In this document: positions 51,361 to 60,142 of the stretch, one piece after another
Layout: each line of letters begins with the position of its first letter
How positions within the stretch are numbered: the stretch's first letter is position 1
Assembly: GCA_027493885.1 (NCBI GenBank)
Contig: JAOSJZ010000001.1
Location: forward strand, 3,218,622-3,282,621
Length of the DNA stretch: 64,000 nucleotides
Direction of reading: 5' to 3'
From: Gaiella sp.
GTDB lineage: Bacteria > Actinomycetota > Thermoleophilia > Gaiellales > Gaiellaceae
The notes under the pieces: generated by a model
Told to the model about the DNA's origin: nothing
What the model saw: the letters and a program-made list of their open reading frames with translations, nothing else
Databases searched by the model: none
Position numbers and translations under genes: made by a program

Positions 51361-53010
51361 CTACGTGTCCTTCCCTGGGCCCTTGCCCTTGTCCTGGCCG
51401 TGGCCGTTACCGACGCCGCAGCCGGCGCCGTTGCCGGGCCCGGCGCCGCTGCCAGGGCAGCCCGTGCTCTCGCTCGAGCCGTCGCCGTCGCCGGGCTGCT
51501 CGCCGGGTGTTGCCGGCGCGGTCGGCGTCGTCGGCGGGGCGGCTGGCGTCGTGGGCGTCGTAGGCGTCGAGGTCGGAGGCCCGGAGCTCGGAGGCGCCTC
51601 CGGGGTCGTCACCGGCGGCACACCGGAACCTGCCGGCGGCGAGGTCAGCACGGGGGCCGGGGCCGGGGCCGGCGCCGCGGGGCGGGCTCGGGCTTCGGGA
51701 CGGTCGGGGACGCCTTCGGGCCGGCGGGGCTGCTTCGGCGCCGGTGAGCGCGGGGGCCTCGGCGGGGCCTGCGGACCGGCGTTCGGGGCGGTCGGAGCGT
51801 GGCTCGGCGTCGTGCCGGCGGACGGGCTCGGGGATTGTGTCGCGGTCGGAACGCCGCCGGCGGCGGCGCCGTCCGCTCGCCGAGCGGGCTCCGGGGCCGT
51901 CGCGTCCGCTCCCGCGGCAGCGGCCGGCTTCGGCCCCCGGCCGGCGGAGGATGCCGCCTGCGGCGCGCCCGCCGTCGCGGTCCCTACCGCTGCGGCCGCC
52001 GTCTTCCCGGCGGCCTTCGCCCTCGGGGGGGCCTTCGCCGGCTTCACGGCGACGGACGGCGACGCATCGTCGCGCATCGCGTCGATTCCCTTGTACGCAA
52101 CGCCCGTGACGACGGTTGCCGCGACGATGACGGCCGCGATCTTCGCTGCCGCTGCGACGAGCGATCCCCCGGCCGTAGCCCCCGTGGTGGCCGTTGCGCC
52201 GCCGGCGGCAGCACCCGTCCCGCCTGCCGTGCCTGCGGTCGTCGTCGTTCCCGAGCCGGTTGCTCCGACCCCGATGGTGGGCAGCCCCGTGGCCGCGGAC
52301 GCGCTCGGAGCGCCCTTGAAGAGCGCGAGGCCGACCGGGACGGGGAGGACCGCGAGCCCCTTGAACGCCCGCCGCTGTCGCTTCTGCGCCTCGGCCAGCC
52401 GCGCGCAGTCCGGGCACTCGGCAAGATGCTCCTCGAGCCGCCGCCGCTCCTTGCGGCCGAGCCGGCCGTCGAGCTGCTTCGACATCGCGAGCTCGGCGCT
52501 CTGGCAGGTGACGAGGCTTTCGAGCTCCTCGGCGAGCGAGCGGCGGGCGCGGAAGAGCAGCGTCTCGAGCGCCGAGGTCGTGAGGCCGAGAAGCTCCGCG
52601 ATCTCGCTGTACGACCGCCCCTCCAGCTCGCGGAGGACGAGCGCCTCGCGCTGTGTCGGCGGAATCCGCTGCAGCGCGCGGACGAGCTCGTCGAGCTCGA
52701 CGTCCGGCTCCTCCGGCGCGTCCGGGACGTCCTGGACGAGCTCGACCTCCGCCGGCCGCGAAGCCGCGTGCCGCCAGCGCTGCCGGACGACGTTCTGCGC
52801 GATCGCGATCAACCAGCCCGACGCGTTGCGCGGGCTCTCGCCGCGCTCGAGCGCTCGGAACGCGTTCACGAACGTCGTCTGGGTGACGTCCTCGGCGTCC
52901 GCGTGGTTCCCGAGGACCGCGTACGTGTAGCGGTAGACCTCGCCGACGTGATGGCGGTAGAGGTCGTCGAGCGCGACCTTGGCGCGGGTGCTCGTCTCAG
53001 TCGCGGCCAT
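51361..53010 (-). CDS. ECF sigma factor fused to zf-HC2 anti-sigma-like domain, membrane helix and Ala/Pro-rich tail
   Basis: A 549-aa chimera. Sigma-70 region 2 is at about 10-85 (LYRHHVGEVYRYTYAVLGNH; VTQTTFVNAFRALERG; ASGWLIAIAQNVVRQRWRHA). Region 4 is at about 107-160 (IPPTQREALVLRELEGRSYS; EIAELLGLTTSALETLLFRA). A zinc-finger anti-sigma motif follows at about 170-205 (H-x3-C-x2-C in LEEHLAECPDCARL). A Gly/Thr/Ala linker, a membrane helix at about 285-305 (AAAKIAAVIVAATVVTGVAY) and about 240 residues of Ala/Pro/Thr low complexity ending in Gly-rich GNGHGQDKGKGPGKDT would face outside. This is a membrane-tethered sigma that carries its own anti-sigma module; proteolytic release is a plausible mode of control, by inference. 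Confidence 0.85.
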   Translation of the reverse strand: MAATETSTRAKVALDDLYRHHVGEVYRYTYAVLGNHADAEDVTQTTFVNAFRALERGESPRNASGWLIAIAQNVVRQRWRHAASRPAEVELVQDVPDAPEEPDVELDELVRALQRIPPTQREALVLRELEGRSYSEIAELLGLTTSALETLLFRARRSLAEELESLVTCQSAELAMSKQLDGRLGRKERRRLEEHLAECPDCARLAEAQKRQRRAFKGLAVLPVPVGLALFKGAPSASAATGLPTIGVGATGSGTTTTAGTAGGTGAAAGGATATTGATAGGSLVAAAAKIAAVIVAATVVTGVAYKGIDAMRDDASPSVAVKPAKAPPRAKAAGKTAAAAVGTATAGAPQAASSAGRGPKPAAAAGADATAPEPARRADGAAAGGVPTATQSPSPSAGTTPSHAPTAPNAGPQAPPRPPRSPAPKQPRRPEGVPDRPEARARPAAPAPAPAPVLTSPPAGSGVPPVTTPEAPPSSGPPTSTPTTPTTPAAPPTTPTAPATPGEQPGDGDGSSESTGCPGSGAGPGNGAGCGVGNGHGQDKGKGPGKDT

Positions 53011-53129
53011 GTTCGGGCCTCACGATCACGGATTCTGCGCGGTTGCGCATCCCCCTTACAGAGTCCTTACAAGTGAGCGCGCAAGTTTCGCGCCGCGTTC
53101 GCATCTTCGTCGGTGAAGGGCCAGAACGA

Positions 53130-53240
53130 ATGACCAGAGCGCTTTCGCCCACGACCACGCTGTGCCTTCTCCTCGTCGTCCCGACGGCTCATGCGGCCGA
53201 GCCGTCGGCGGCGCCGGAGGCGGAGGCGCAGGGGTGCTGA
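53130..53240 (+). CDS. Possible short secreted peptide
   Basis: 36 codons. MTRALSPTTTLCLLLVVPTA then HAAEPSAAPEAEAQGC looks like a signal peptide with AHA cleavage site and a short Cys-ended tail. It may be the N-terminus of a longer secreted protein continuing in another frame to a stop at 53437 (VLNVAAEALNRLDRCV...SCVSDRGRLLQL), with a frameshift near 53230. Coding status uncertain. Confidence 0.35.
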   Translation: MTRALSPTTTLCLLLVVPTAHAAEPSAAPEAEAQGC

Positions 53241-53493
53241 ACGTGGCGGCGGAAGCGCTGAACCGGCTCGATCGGTGTGTGTCGTTGACGGCAAGGACAC
53301 TCGCTGCGGCGTTGGCGGCCGCCGCGGCGAGGCCGTCACTCGTCGCACGGTGCACGGCAGCTCTCGCCCGCGGGGGGTCGGTGCTCGGGAGCTCCGGCTC
53401 GTGCGTCTCGGACAGGGGGCGGCTCCTGCAGCTTTAGGGGGTCCCACGCAGACCTGTTCACCCCGGAGTGGGGGCCGGGGGGAACAGAGAGTT
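53241..53493 (+). other. Region between small secreted ORF and terminator
   Basis: No confident gene. A Cys-containing open frame to 53437 may continue the small secreted ORF. A large imperfect palindrome (CTGTTCACCCCGG at 53454-53466 and CCGGGGGGAACAG at 53475-53487, one mismatch) precedes the terminator hairpin. Confidence 0.35.
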
Positions 53494-53524
53494 GGGGAGG
53501 GCGACCGGCGGCGGCGCCCTCCCC
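53494..53524 (+). terminator. Rho-independent-like terminator
   Basis: GGGGAGGGCG (53494-53503) and CGCCCTCCCC (53515-53524), 10-bp arms with an 11-nt loop, followed by TTCT. Confidence 0.65.
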
Positions 53525-53550
53525 TTCTACGTTCCTAGCGGGGAACAGCC

Positions 53551-53625
53551 GGTGTCCGACTTCAGTCGGACACCAACGAACGGGCGCCCGCGCACGCCGT
53601 AGGTGTCGGACTGAAGTCCGACACC
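53551..53625. repeat. REP family A, inverted pair
   Basis: Copy A4 (53551-53574) has arms GGTGTCCGACT and AGTCGGACACC, spacer TC, identical to A3. Copy A5 (53602-53625) has arms GGTGTCGGACT and AGTCCGACACC, spacer GA, with compensated changes that keep the stem. They lie between a terminator and the histidine-kinase stop. Confidence 0.82.
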
Positions 53626-53637
53626 AGGAGGTGAGAT

Positions 53638-55086
53638 CTATCTGGACGCCGACCGCTCGTCCGGCGTCACGCGCGGGAGGGCGAAGGTGAGCACCGTGGG
53701 CCCCCCCGGGGCGCTGTCGATCTCGAACGTTCCCCCGAGCATCCGCACGCGCTCGCCGATACCGACGATGCCGAGGCGGCCCCGCTGCGCGGCACGTGCC
53801 AGTGCGCGCCCGACCTCGAACCCGTGCCCGTCGTCGGTGATGCGAACCTCGATCGACGCCCGGCGCATCCGGAGCCGGATCTCGACCGTCGACGCGCCGG
53901 AGTGCTCGCGGATGTTCGAGAGCGACTCCTGGATCGCGCGGTACACCGCGATCCGCTGCGCCGAGGTGAGCGACTCCGGGTCGCCGCGGATCTCGAGCCG
54001 CGTCTCGATCCCCGTGCGCTCCACGAAGGCGTCGACGTCGCGGTGGAGGATCTCGCCGAGCGGGCGCGTGATGATGCTGCGCGACTCGAGCGACCGCGAG
54101 AGCTCGCGAAGCTGGCGGTCGAGCTCGGTGACGCGCGCGAGGATGTCGTCGAACCGCCCCGCCGCCCGCTCCCGATGGGAGTCGGCGACGAAGGGATAGA
54201 CCTGGTCGCGGAGCAGCGCAACCTCGGCGCCCAGCGCGAGGACGTCCTGGATCGGCCCGTCGTGGAGGTCGAAGCCGATGCGCATCAGCCGCTGCTCGCC
54301 GGCGCGGACGAGCAGCCGCTCGCGCTCGGCGGAGCGCTCGAGCAGGAGCTCGCGCTCGTAGAGCGAGGACATCGCCCGAGCCGTGGTAGCGAGGTACGCG
54401 TCGGCGCGCGCGACCGGCTCGGCGACGCGCGCGACGATGGCCGCGCACGGTGTCCCGAAGCGCCGGACGAGCGCCGAGCGGAGCGTGCGAGGCCCGAGAA
54501 GGCTCAGGGAGCTGCCCCGCCGGAGCGCCGCCTTTGCGGTTGCACGCGCTCGCCTGCTCTCGGAGCCCTCGCCGATGGAGAGAAGAGGCTCGAGCGTGCC
54601 TTGCTCGGAACGCCAGAGCGACGCCTCGGTCGCGACGCCGAGGAGGAGGAGGAGCCGAAGCTGGATCTCGCAGGCGACCAGCGGCGGCATCTCGACGAGG
54701 ATCGGGCTGGAGCAGGCCGTCCGATGTACGTCGAATCGGGCAGCCTCGAGCGGCTCGTCGCGCACCTCCGCGAGCGTCTCGACGGCAGCGGTCGTGCGGT
54801 GCCCGTCGAGCGTTCCCTCCGCAGCGAGCGAGACGAGCGCGGTCGCGACGTACGTCCCGGCGGCGAGCCGGTCGGCAGCCTCGCTTCGGCCCGCGCCTTC
54901 GAAGGTGACGAGGGCGGCACGGTGCGCCGCCTTGAGAAACGCCTGTGCGCGGGCCTCCGAGTCGGCCAGGAGCGCGCTGTGTGCAGCCTCCAGCCGAACG
55001 GGCGCGCCGGCTGTCGAGCGCGGCGTTGTGGGCCGCGTGTCCGCCGCGAGATCGCTTCCGCTCGCGGTCGAGCTGAACGACGTCAC
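53638..55086 (-). CDS. Sensor histidine kinase, NarL/DegS type (HisKA_3)
   Basis: A 482-aa cytosolic kinase. The first approximately 250 residues form an all-helical/GAF-like sensory region without membrane helices. The dimerisation domain has the phospho-acceptor His in RIGFDLHDGPIQDVLALGAE. HATPase_c follows: N-box YRAIQESLSNIREHSGAST, G1 ITDDGHGFEVGRA, G2 GRLGIVGIGERVRMLGGTFE. Partners of this class are NarL-type response regulators; none is adjacent, so it is an orphan here. GTG start at 55086. Confidence 0.88.
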   Translation of the reverse strand: MTSFSSTASGSDLAADTRPTTPRSTAGAPVRLEAAHSALLADSEARAQAFLKAAHRAALVTFEGAGRSEAADRLAAGTYVATALVSLAAEGTLDGHRTTAAVETLAEVRDEPLEAARFDVHRTACSSPILVEMPPLVACEIQLRLLLLLGVATEASLWRSEQGTLEPLLSIGEGSESRRARATAKAALRRGSSLSLLGPRTLRSALVRRFGTPCAAIVARVAEPVARADAYLATTARAMSSLYERELLLERSAERERLLVRAGEQRLMRIGFDLHDGPIQDVLALGAEVALLRDQVYPFVADSHRERAAGRFDDILARVTELDRQLRELSRSLESRSIITRPLGEILHRDVDAFVERTGIETRLEIRGDPESLTSAQRIAVYRAIQESLSNIREHSGASTVEIRLRMRRASIEVRITDDGHGFEVGRALARAAQRGRLGIVGIGERVRMLGGTFEIDSAPGGPTVLTFALPRVTPDERSASR

Positions 55087-55211
55087 AGCGGCCTCACGGG
55101 CCGCCTGGGACGGTTCATGGAGCCTGCCGCACGTCGGGTTCGCCTCGTGTCATCTCGTGCCCGCTCCCCTCGTTCAGCGTCTCGGCCACGACCCCTGCAC
55201 GAACCCTGAGA

Positions 55212-55963
55212 CTACACGGCCCTCCGCTGGATGGCGTCCTCGATCGCGGTGACCACGCCGTCCGTGTCGTCCCACTTCTCGTACACCCGCATCCCCGCCG
55301 GCGCGTTGCCGCCCGCGTTCTCGCCGACGAGCACGACCGTCGCCTCTGGCCTCCGCGCGCGCGTGAAGCTCGCGAGGCGCAGCCCTCCGTCACCGCGCCG
55401 ACGTCGATCAGCACGACGTCGGCCGACTCGCCGCCTGCCACTTCGGCGGCCCGCTGGGGCGGCACGCTCGCGACGACGTCGATGCCCTTGCCGTCGAGCA
55501 GGAAGCGGACGAGCTTCAGGTAGCGCTGATCGCTCGAGGCGAGCACGACGGCCCCGCGCCGGTCGCCCTCGAGCTGGACGGCGACGGGCTCGCCCTCGTC
55601 GGCGGCGCGTGCAGCCCACGCGACGCGGTCGCCGAGCGCGAGCCCGCGGCGTTCGCATTCGCCTGCCCGGAGCTCCACGACCTCGCGCGCGCCGCGGCAC
55701 GACGCCGTGTGGAACGGCTGCAGGCTCGGCACGACCTTCACGACGATCTGGTCGGCGTCGAGGAAGACGACGTCGATCGGGAACCGCATGAACGCGGTGT
55801 GGATCGACCACGCGGGGCGCAGGAGGACGCCGTGGCCCGAGGGGAGGTCCTTCTTGCCGAGGAGCCCCCGGAGCCGGCGGCCGGTGGAGTCCGCGACCGT
55901 GACCGACTCGGCGACGACGCGACCGTCTTCTCGGCGAAGCGTGAGGTTCGGAACCTTGCGCAC
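55212..55963 (-). CDS. DUF192 domain fused to a receiver-like domain, with one-base frameshift
   Basis: About 250 aa after repair. The DUF192 domain is at residues about 5-115 (RRLRGLLGKKDLPSGHGVLL; IHTAFMRFPIDVVFLDADQI; VELRAGECERRGLALGDRVA). A CheY-like fold follows at about 135-250 (AVVLASSDQRYLKLVRFLLD; ADVVLIDVGAVTEG; ARRPEATVVLVGENAGGNAP; RVYEKWDDTDGVVTAIEDAI). After VTEG the frame changes at a CCC run (55383-55385); adding one base gives LRLASFTRARRP and the proper end. Its position directly after tadC suggests a link to pilus regulation. DUF192 function is unknown. Confidence 0.72.
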
Positions 55964-55978
55964 GGGTCGGGTCGGACC

Positions 55979-56899
55979 TCAGAGCACCTTCATGATGGTG
56001 ATCATCACGGGCAGAAGCAGCACGATGAAGAGCGCCGGCATGATCAGGAAGAGAATCGGAAACAGGATCTTGACCGGCGCCTTCTGCGCGCGCTCCTCTG
56101 CGTAGGCTCGCTGGCGCTTCCGCAGCTCGACCGCGAGGTTCCGCATGATCTGCCCGGTCGAGACACCCATCGTCTCGCCCTGGGCGATCGAGCGGGCGAA
56201 CATCCGCACGCCGGGCGTGTCGATTCGGCCGAGGAGGTTCTCGAGGGCCTCGACGAGCGTCAGGCCCATGTTCTGCTCCTGCAGGGTGAGCCGCACCTCG
56301 GAGGCGAGCGGCTCCCTGATCTTCGTCGCAGCCAGGCGGAGCGACTGCGGGAAGCTCAGCCCCGCCTCGAGCGTCACGACGAGAAGGTCGATGAGGTCGG
56401 GGAGGCCGCGCTCTACCTCTTCCCGGCGCTTACGGCCACGCAGGTCGACGATGTACGCGGGCATCACCCATCCGACCAGCCCTCCGCCGACCGTGACGAG
56501 CAGCAGGAGCAGGCTGCTCCCTCCGGCGAGAGCGCCGAGCGACACCGCGATGAACACACCCGCGAGCGCGCAGAGGAACTGCGTTCCGAGCAGGCGCTCG
56601 GGAGTCGTGCCGTACATGCCCGCGGAGATGAGGCGTGTTCGATAGTCCCTGCCGCGGAGGCGAGAGAAATGCTGTCCGATCCATCGGCCCGCGGCCGCAG
56701 TGAGGTCGTCGAGATGGGCGCGAAAACCGGGGCCGCCGGCATCGGGCATCGTGCCGGGAAGCGTCCCGGCGAACCCGTACGCACTGATCTGTTCGATTGT
56801 CTCGGTCGACGGCCCGGCTGGGGTCGTGAGCGCGCGCAGCACCATCGTGACCGCGATTGCGAGGAAGAACAGCCCGAGGATTGCGATGAGGATGGCCAT
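55979..56899 (-). CDS. tadC: Tad pilus inner-membrane platform protein TadC
   Basis: 306 aa with a type II secretion F (T2SSF) domain. N-terminal helix MAILIAILGLFFLAIAVTMV, paired helices about 110-155, the conserved cytoplasmic segment LPDLIDLLVVTLEAGLSFPQ, SLRLAA, and C-terminal helix ILFPILFLIMPALFIVLLLP. It partners TadB as the platform on which the TadA ATPase drives Flp pilus assembly. It starts 3 nt after the VWA-TadB stop, in the same operon. Confidence 0.92.
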   Translation of the reverse strand: MAILIAILGLFFLAIAVTMVLRALTTPAGPSTETIEQISAYGFAGTLPGTMPDAGGPGFRAHLDDLTAAAGRWIGQHFSRLRGRDYRTRLISAGMYGTTPERLLGTQFLCALAGVFIAVSLGALAGGSSLLLLLVTVGGGLVGWVMPAYIVDLRGRKRREEVERGLPDLIDLLVVTLEAGLSFPQSLRLAATKIREPLASEVRLTLQEQNMGLTLVEALENLLGRIDTPGVRMFARSIAQGETMGVSTGQIMRNLAVELRKRQRAYAEERAQKAPVKILFPILFLIMPALFIVLLLPVMITIMKVL

Positions 56900-56902
56900 C
56901 TG

Positions 56903-58792
56903 TCAGAGCTCGATCGCGATGATCCGGCGGATGACGTAGAAGCCGAGGAGCGTCATGAGGATCGCCATGATCCCCATCACCTGGCCCAGCGTCTCGTGGA
57001 ACAGGGGATCGAGCTGGGACGGGTTCACGAGGACGAGAAAGACGAAGATCCCGATCGGGACGAGCGCGATGACCACGGACGAGAACTTCCCCTGTGCGGT
57101 GAGGACCGTCACCAACCGCCGGATATCCATACGTGCGCGGATGTTCGCCGTCACCTGATCGAGCACCTCCGCCGTGTTTCCGCCGGCCTCACGCTGGACG
57201 AGCGTGAGGACGGCTACCTGGTCGACGTCGCTGTTCTGCATACGCTTCGCGGTCACCTCGAGCGCCTCGTCGAGGGGGATGCCGAGCTGTTCGTCCGTGA
57301 CGACCCGGCGGAACTCACGCTTCGAGGGCTCGGGCGCCTCGTCGGCGACGACGCCCATCGCGTTCGCGAGGCTGTGCCCCGCCCGCAGGGCGGACGCGAG
57401 CACGTCGAGGTTCTCCGGGAGCTGCTCGCCGAAGTCGTTGCGGACCTTGCGGGCCTGCATCCGCACCCAGAAGTTCAGCCCGAGCGGTGGGAGGATCCCC
57501 AGCACGAACCAGATCGGGCTGACGAGCACGCTCGCGAGCACTCCGAGGACCAGCCCCGCGAAGACGGAGATCCACACCATCTTCGTCGGGTCGCGGTCGA
57601 TCTGGGCCACGTCGACGTCCTCGGAGAAGCCCTGAAGCCAGCGGAAGCTGCGCTGCTGCTTCTTCTTCGCGTTTGCCGCGGCGAGGAGATGGTCGACCTC
57701 CTTGCGTCTCGCGGCGGCCTGCTCCTCGGCCGGGAGCGTGACGAACTCACCGAGGCGCGCGACGAGTGCCTTGTTCGACCGCAGGCTCCAGACCGCGCGG
57801 ATCGTGAACACTGCAAGAGCGAGCACGAGCGCGACGACGAGCGGGATGAGGAGCCAGGACTGCAACAGCCGGTCGCGCAGGGCGGGCTCGTACGGGGCCG
57901 CTGTCCCGGTCGAAGGGCTCGTGTACGAGAAGGACACCGGCTCCGCACCGACGACCGAGACCTCGACGCCCACCTCCTGGTCGGGCTGGGCCGTGGAGCG
58001 GTAGCGAAGCAGGTACTCGTTGCCGAGCTGGAAGCCGAGCTCGTCGTAGATCTTCGTGAGGGCCTCGGGTGACGTCGCCGCCGCGTACGTGCCGCCGGTC
58101 TCGTCCGCGATCTTCTCGAGGTCGTCGGGCATGAAGTCGGGCGAGGCGATGCCGACGGTGAACACGCGGATCTTCTGGCCGTCGAGCTGCGCGAGCGCCG
58201 AGTCGAGGCTCGTCGCGCTGCCCACGTCGTCGCCGTCCGTCAGGAGCACGACGCGTGCGGCGCCGAGCGCGGAGCCGCGAACCTGGGCGACGGCCGCGAC
58301 GAGCGCGTCGTAGATGCGCGTGCCCTCGGCGAGCTTCGGTGCCTTCGCGAGCACGGCCTCGATCTGCTTGCGGTCGGTCGTGAGCGGGAGCGCGACCGTC
58401 GGCTTGACGTTGAAGAACACGACCGAGAGCGGCTGCCCGGGGTTCCGGGCTGCGAACGCCCGGGCCGCCTGCATGGCCGACTGAATCGAGCCCTTCATGC
58501 TGTTCGAGGCGTCGATCAGGAGCACCGTCCCGATGCCCTCCGCCGAGGCGGAGGAGAGCACGCTCAGGTTCTCCACCGGCTTGCCATTCTCGGTGACCTT
58601 CACGTCCGCCGTTGTGAGCGCGCTCTTCGGCTTCTCCGTGAGCGTCAGGATGTAGGAGCGGTCGGGAAACAGCGCCGCACCGGCCTCGACGACCTGCGGG
58701 CCCTGGCTCTCGGCCGTCCATGCGGGCAGGGCTGCGGTCGCCGCGACGAGCGCGACGGCCACAAGCGGGATCACCCTCGCGCCGCGGCTCAC
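56903..58792 (-). CDS. tadB: VWA domain - TadB fusion of the Tad pilus system
   Basis: 629 aa. A signal/anchor (VIPLVAVALVAATAALPAWT) is followed by an extracytoplasmic von Willebrand A domain with an intact MIDAS DASNS at 94-98, then VVLLTDGDDVGS and TVGIASPDFMPDDLEKIADE. A membrane helix near 315-337 leads to a TadB-type T2SSF domain (RMQARKVRNDFGEQLPENLD; VLASALRAGHSLANAMGVVA; VLTLVQREAGGNTAEVLDQV) with final helices to FYVIRRIIAIEL. TadB normally lacks a VWA domain of its own; here the two are one chain. GTG at 58792 overlaps the tadA stop. Confidence 0.9.
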   Translation of the reverse strand: MSRGARVIPLVAVALVAATAALPAWTAESQGPQVVEAGAALFPDRSYILTLTEKPKSALTTADVKVTENGKPVENLSVLSSASAEGIGTVLLIDASNSMKGSIQSAMQAARAFAARNPGQPLSVVFFNVKPTVALPLTTDRKQIEAVLAKAPKLAEGTRIYDALVAAVAQVRGSALGAARVVLLTDGDDVGSATSLDSALAQLDGQKIRVFTVGIASPDFMPDDLEKIADETGGTYAAATSPEALTKIYDELGFQLGNEYLLRYRSTAQPDQEVGVEVSVVGAEPVSFSYTSPSTGTAAPYEPALRDRLLQSWLLIPLVVALVLALAVFTIRAVWSLRSNKALVARLGEFVTLPAEEQAAARRKEVDHLLAAANAKKKQQRSFRWLQGFSEDVDVAQIDRDPTKMVWISVFAGLVLGVLASVLVSPIWFVLGILPPLGLNFWVRMQARKVRNDFGEQLPENLDVLASALRAGHSLANAMGVVADEAPEPSKREFRRVVTDEQLGIPLDEALEVTAKRMQNSDVDQVAVLTLVQREAGGNTAEVLDQVTANIRARMDIRRLVTVLTAQGKFSSVVIALVPIGIFVFLVLVNPSQLDPLFHETLGQVMGIMAILMTLLGFYVIRRIIAIEL

Positions 58793-60138
58793 CGGCGGAG
58801 ATCCGCGACGTTCGTGGTGACGGGGCGGTGCGAGAACAGGCCCGCCGGCAACTCGATCCCGCGCTTGGCGAACTTGTCGAGGAAGATCGGCCGCAGCCCG
58901 GTCGCGTGGAGCTTCCCGTTGATCGTTCCGTCGGGGGCGAAGGAGTCGATCTTGAACTCGAAGATGTCCTGCAGCGTGATGACGTCCGACTCCATCCGCT
59001 GCACCTCCGTGACCGCGGTGACGCGGCGCGAGCCGTCCTCCATCCGCTCGATGTGGCAGATCATGTCGAGCGCGGACGACACCTGCTGACGGATCGCCCG
59101 TACGGGCAGGTCGTACCCCGCCATCAGCACCATCGTCTCGACCCGGGACAGCGCATCGCGCGGCGCGTTTGCGTGGACGGTGGAGAGCGACCCGTCGTGA
59201 CCGGTGTTCATCGCCTGGAGCATGTCGAGCGCCTCGGCGCCGCGAACCTCGCCGACGATGATGCGGTCGGGGCGCATGCGCAGCGAGTTCCGCACGAGAT
59301 CGCGAATCGGGATCGCCCCTTCGCCCTCGATGTTCGGTGGGCGCGCCTCGAGCCGGAGCACGTGCCGCTGGTTGAGCTGGAGCTCGGCCGCGTCCTCGAT
59401 CGTCACGATCCGCTCGTTGTCCGGGATCGCGGACGAGAGCGCGTTCAGGAGCGTCGTCTTCCCCGAGCCCGTACCGCCCGAGATGAGCACGTTGAGCTGC
59501 GCCTGGATGCAGCGCCGCAGGAAGTCGACGGACTCCTCCGAGAGCGAGCCGATGTTGACCATGTCCTGCAGCCCGAGACGCTTCCGCGAGAACTTGCGGA
59601 TCGTGAGAAGCGGCCCCGAGAGGGAGAGGGGCGCGATGATCGCGTTGACGCGCGAGCCGTCGGGGAGGCGCGCGTCGACCATCGGAGAGGACTCGTCGAT
59701 GCGGCGCCCGATCTGGGCGACCATCCGGTTGATGATGCGGCGCAGGTGCGAGTCGTCCGAGAAGCGCACGGTCGTCTCGTACAGCCGCCCCTGACGCTCG
59801 ATCCAGATCTCGCCGGGGCCGTTGACCATGATCTCCGTGATCGAGTCGTCTGCGAGGAGGCGCTCGAGCGGCCCGTAGCCGAGGATGTCGTCGGCGATCT
59901 CCGAGGTCAGCCGCTCGCGGTCCTCGCGGGAGATGCCCGTCTCGCCCGAGAGGTGGCGGCGGATGTCGGCGACGACGCGGTCGCGCATGCCGACCGGGTC
60001 GAGCGCCTGGCCCGTCAGCTGCGGGCCGAGCTCGCCGATCACGAGCATGTGGATCGAGTTCTTGAGATCCGCGAACGGCTCCTTGACCGGAGCTGCGACC
60101 GCGGGCTTGGTCGTGACGAGTCGCTCGTGGAGCTCCAT
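58789..60138 (-). CDS. tadA: Tad pilus assembly ATPase TadA/CpaF
   Basis: 449-aa secretion ATPase powering Flp pilus polymerisation. It has an N-terminal helical domain and ITEIMVNGPGEIWIERQG. Walker A is GGTGSGKTTLLNALSSAIPD, the Asp box follows in RIVTIEDAAELQL, Walker B is MRPDRIIVGEVRGAEALDML, and the His box is GHDGSLSTVHANAPRDAL. ATG at 60138 (MELHERLVTT) is chosen because AGGAGG lies 11 nt upstream; an in-frame start 15 codons earlier overlaps cpaE. Operon with CpaE upstream and TadB downstream (GTGA overlap). Confidence 0.95.
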   Translation of the reverse strand: MELHERLVTTKPAVAAPVKEPFADLKNSIHMLVIGELGPQLTGQALDPVGMRDRVVADIRRHLSGETGISREDRERLTSEIADDILGYGPLERLLADDSITEIMVNGPGEIWIERQGRLYETTVRFSDDSHLRRIINRMVAQIGRRIDESSPMVDARLPDGSRVNAIIAPLSLSGPLLTIRKFSRKRLGLQDMVNIGSLSEESVDFLRRCIQAQLNVLISGGTGSGKTTLLNALSSAIPDNERIVTIEDAAELQLNQRHVLRLEARPPNIEGEGAIPIRDLVRNSLRMRPDRIIVGEVRGAEALDMLQAMNTGHDGSLSTVHANAPRDALSRVETMVLMAGYDLPVRAIRQQVSSALDMICHIERMEDGSRRVTAVTEVQRMESDVITLQDIFEFKIDSFAPDGTINGKLHATGLRPIFLDKFAKRGIELPAGLFSHRPVTTNVADLRR

Positions 60139-60142
60139 GCGG

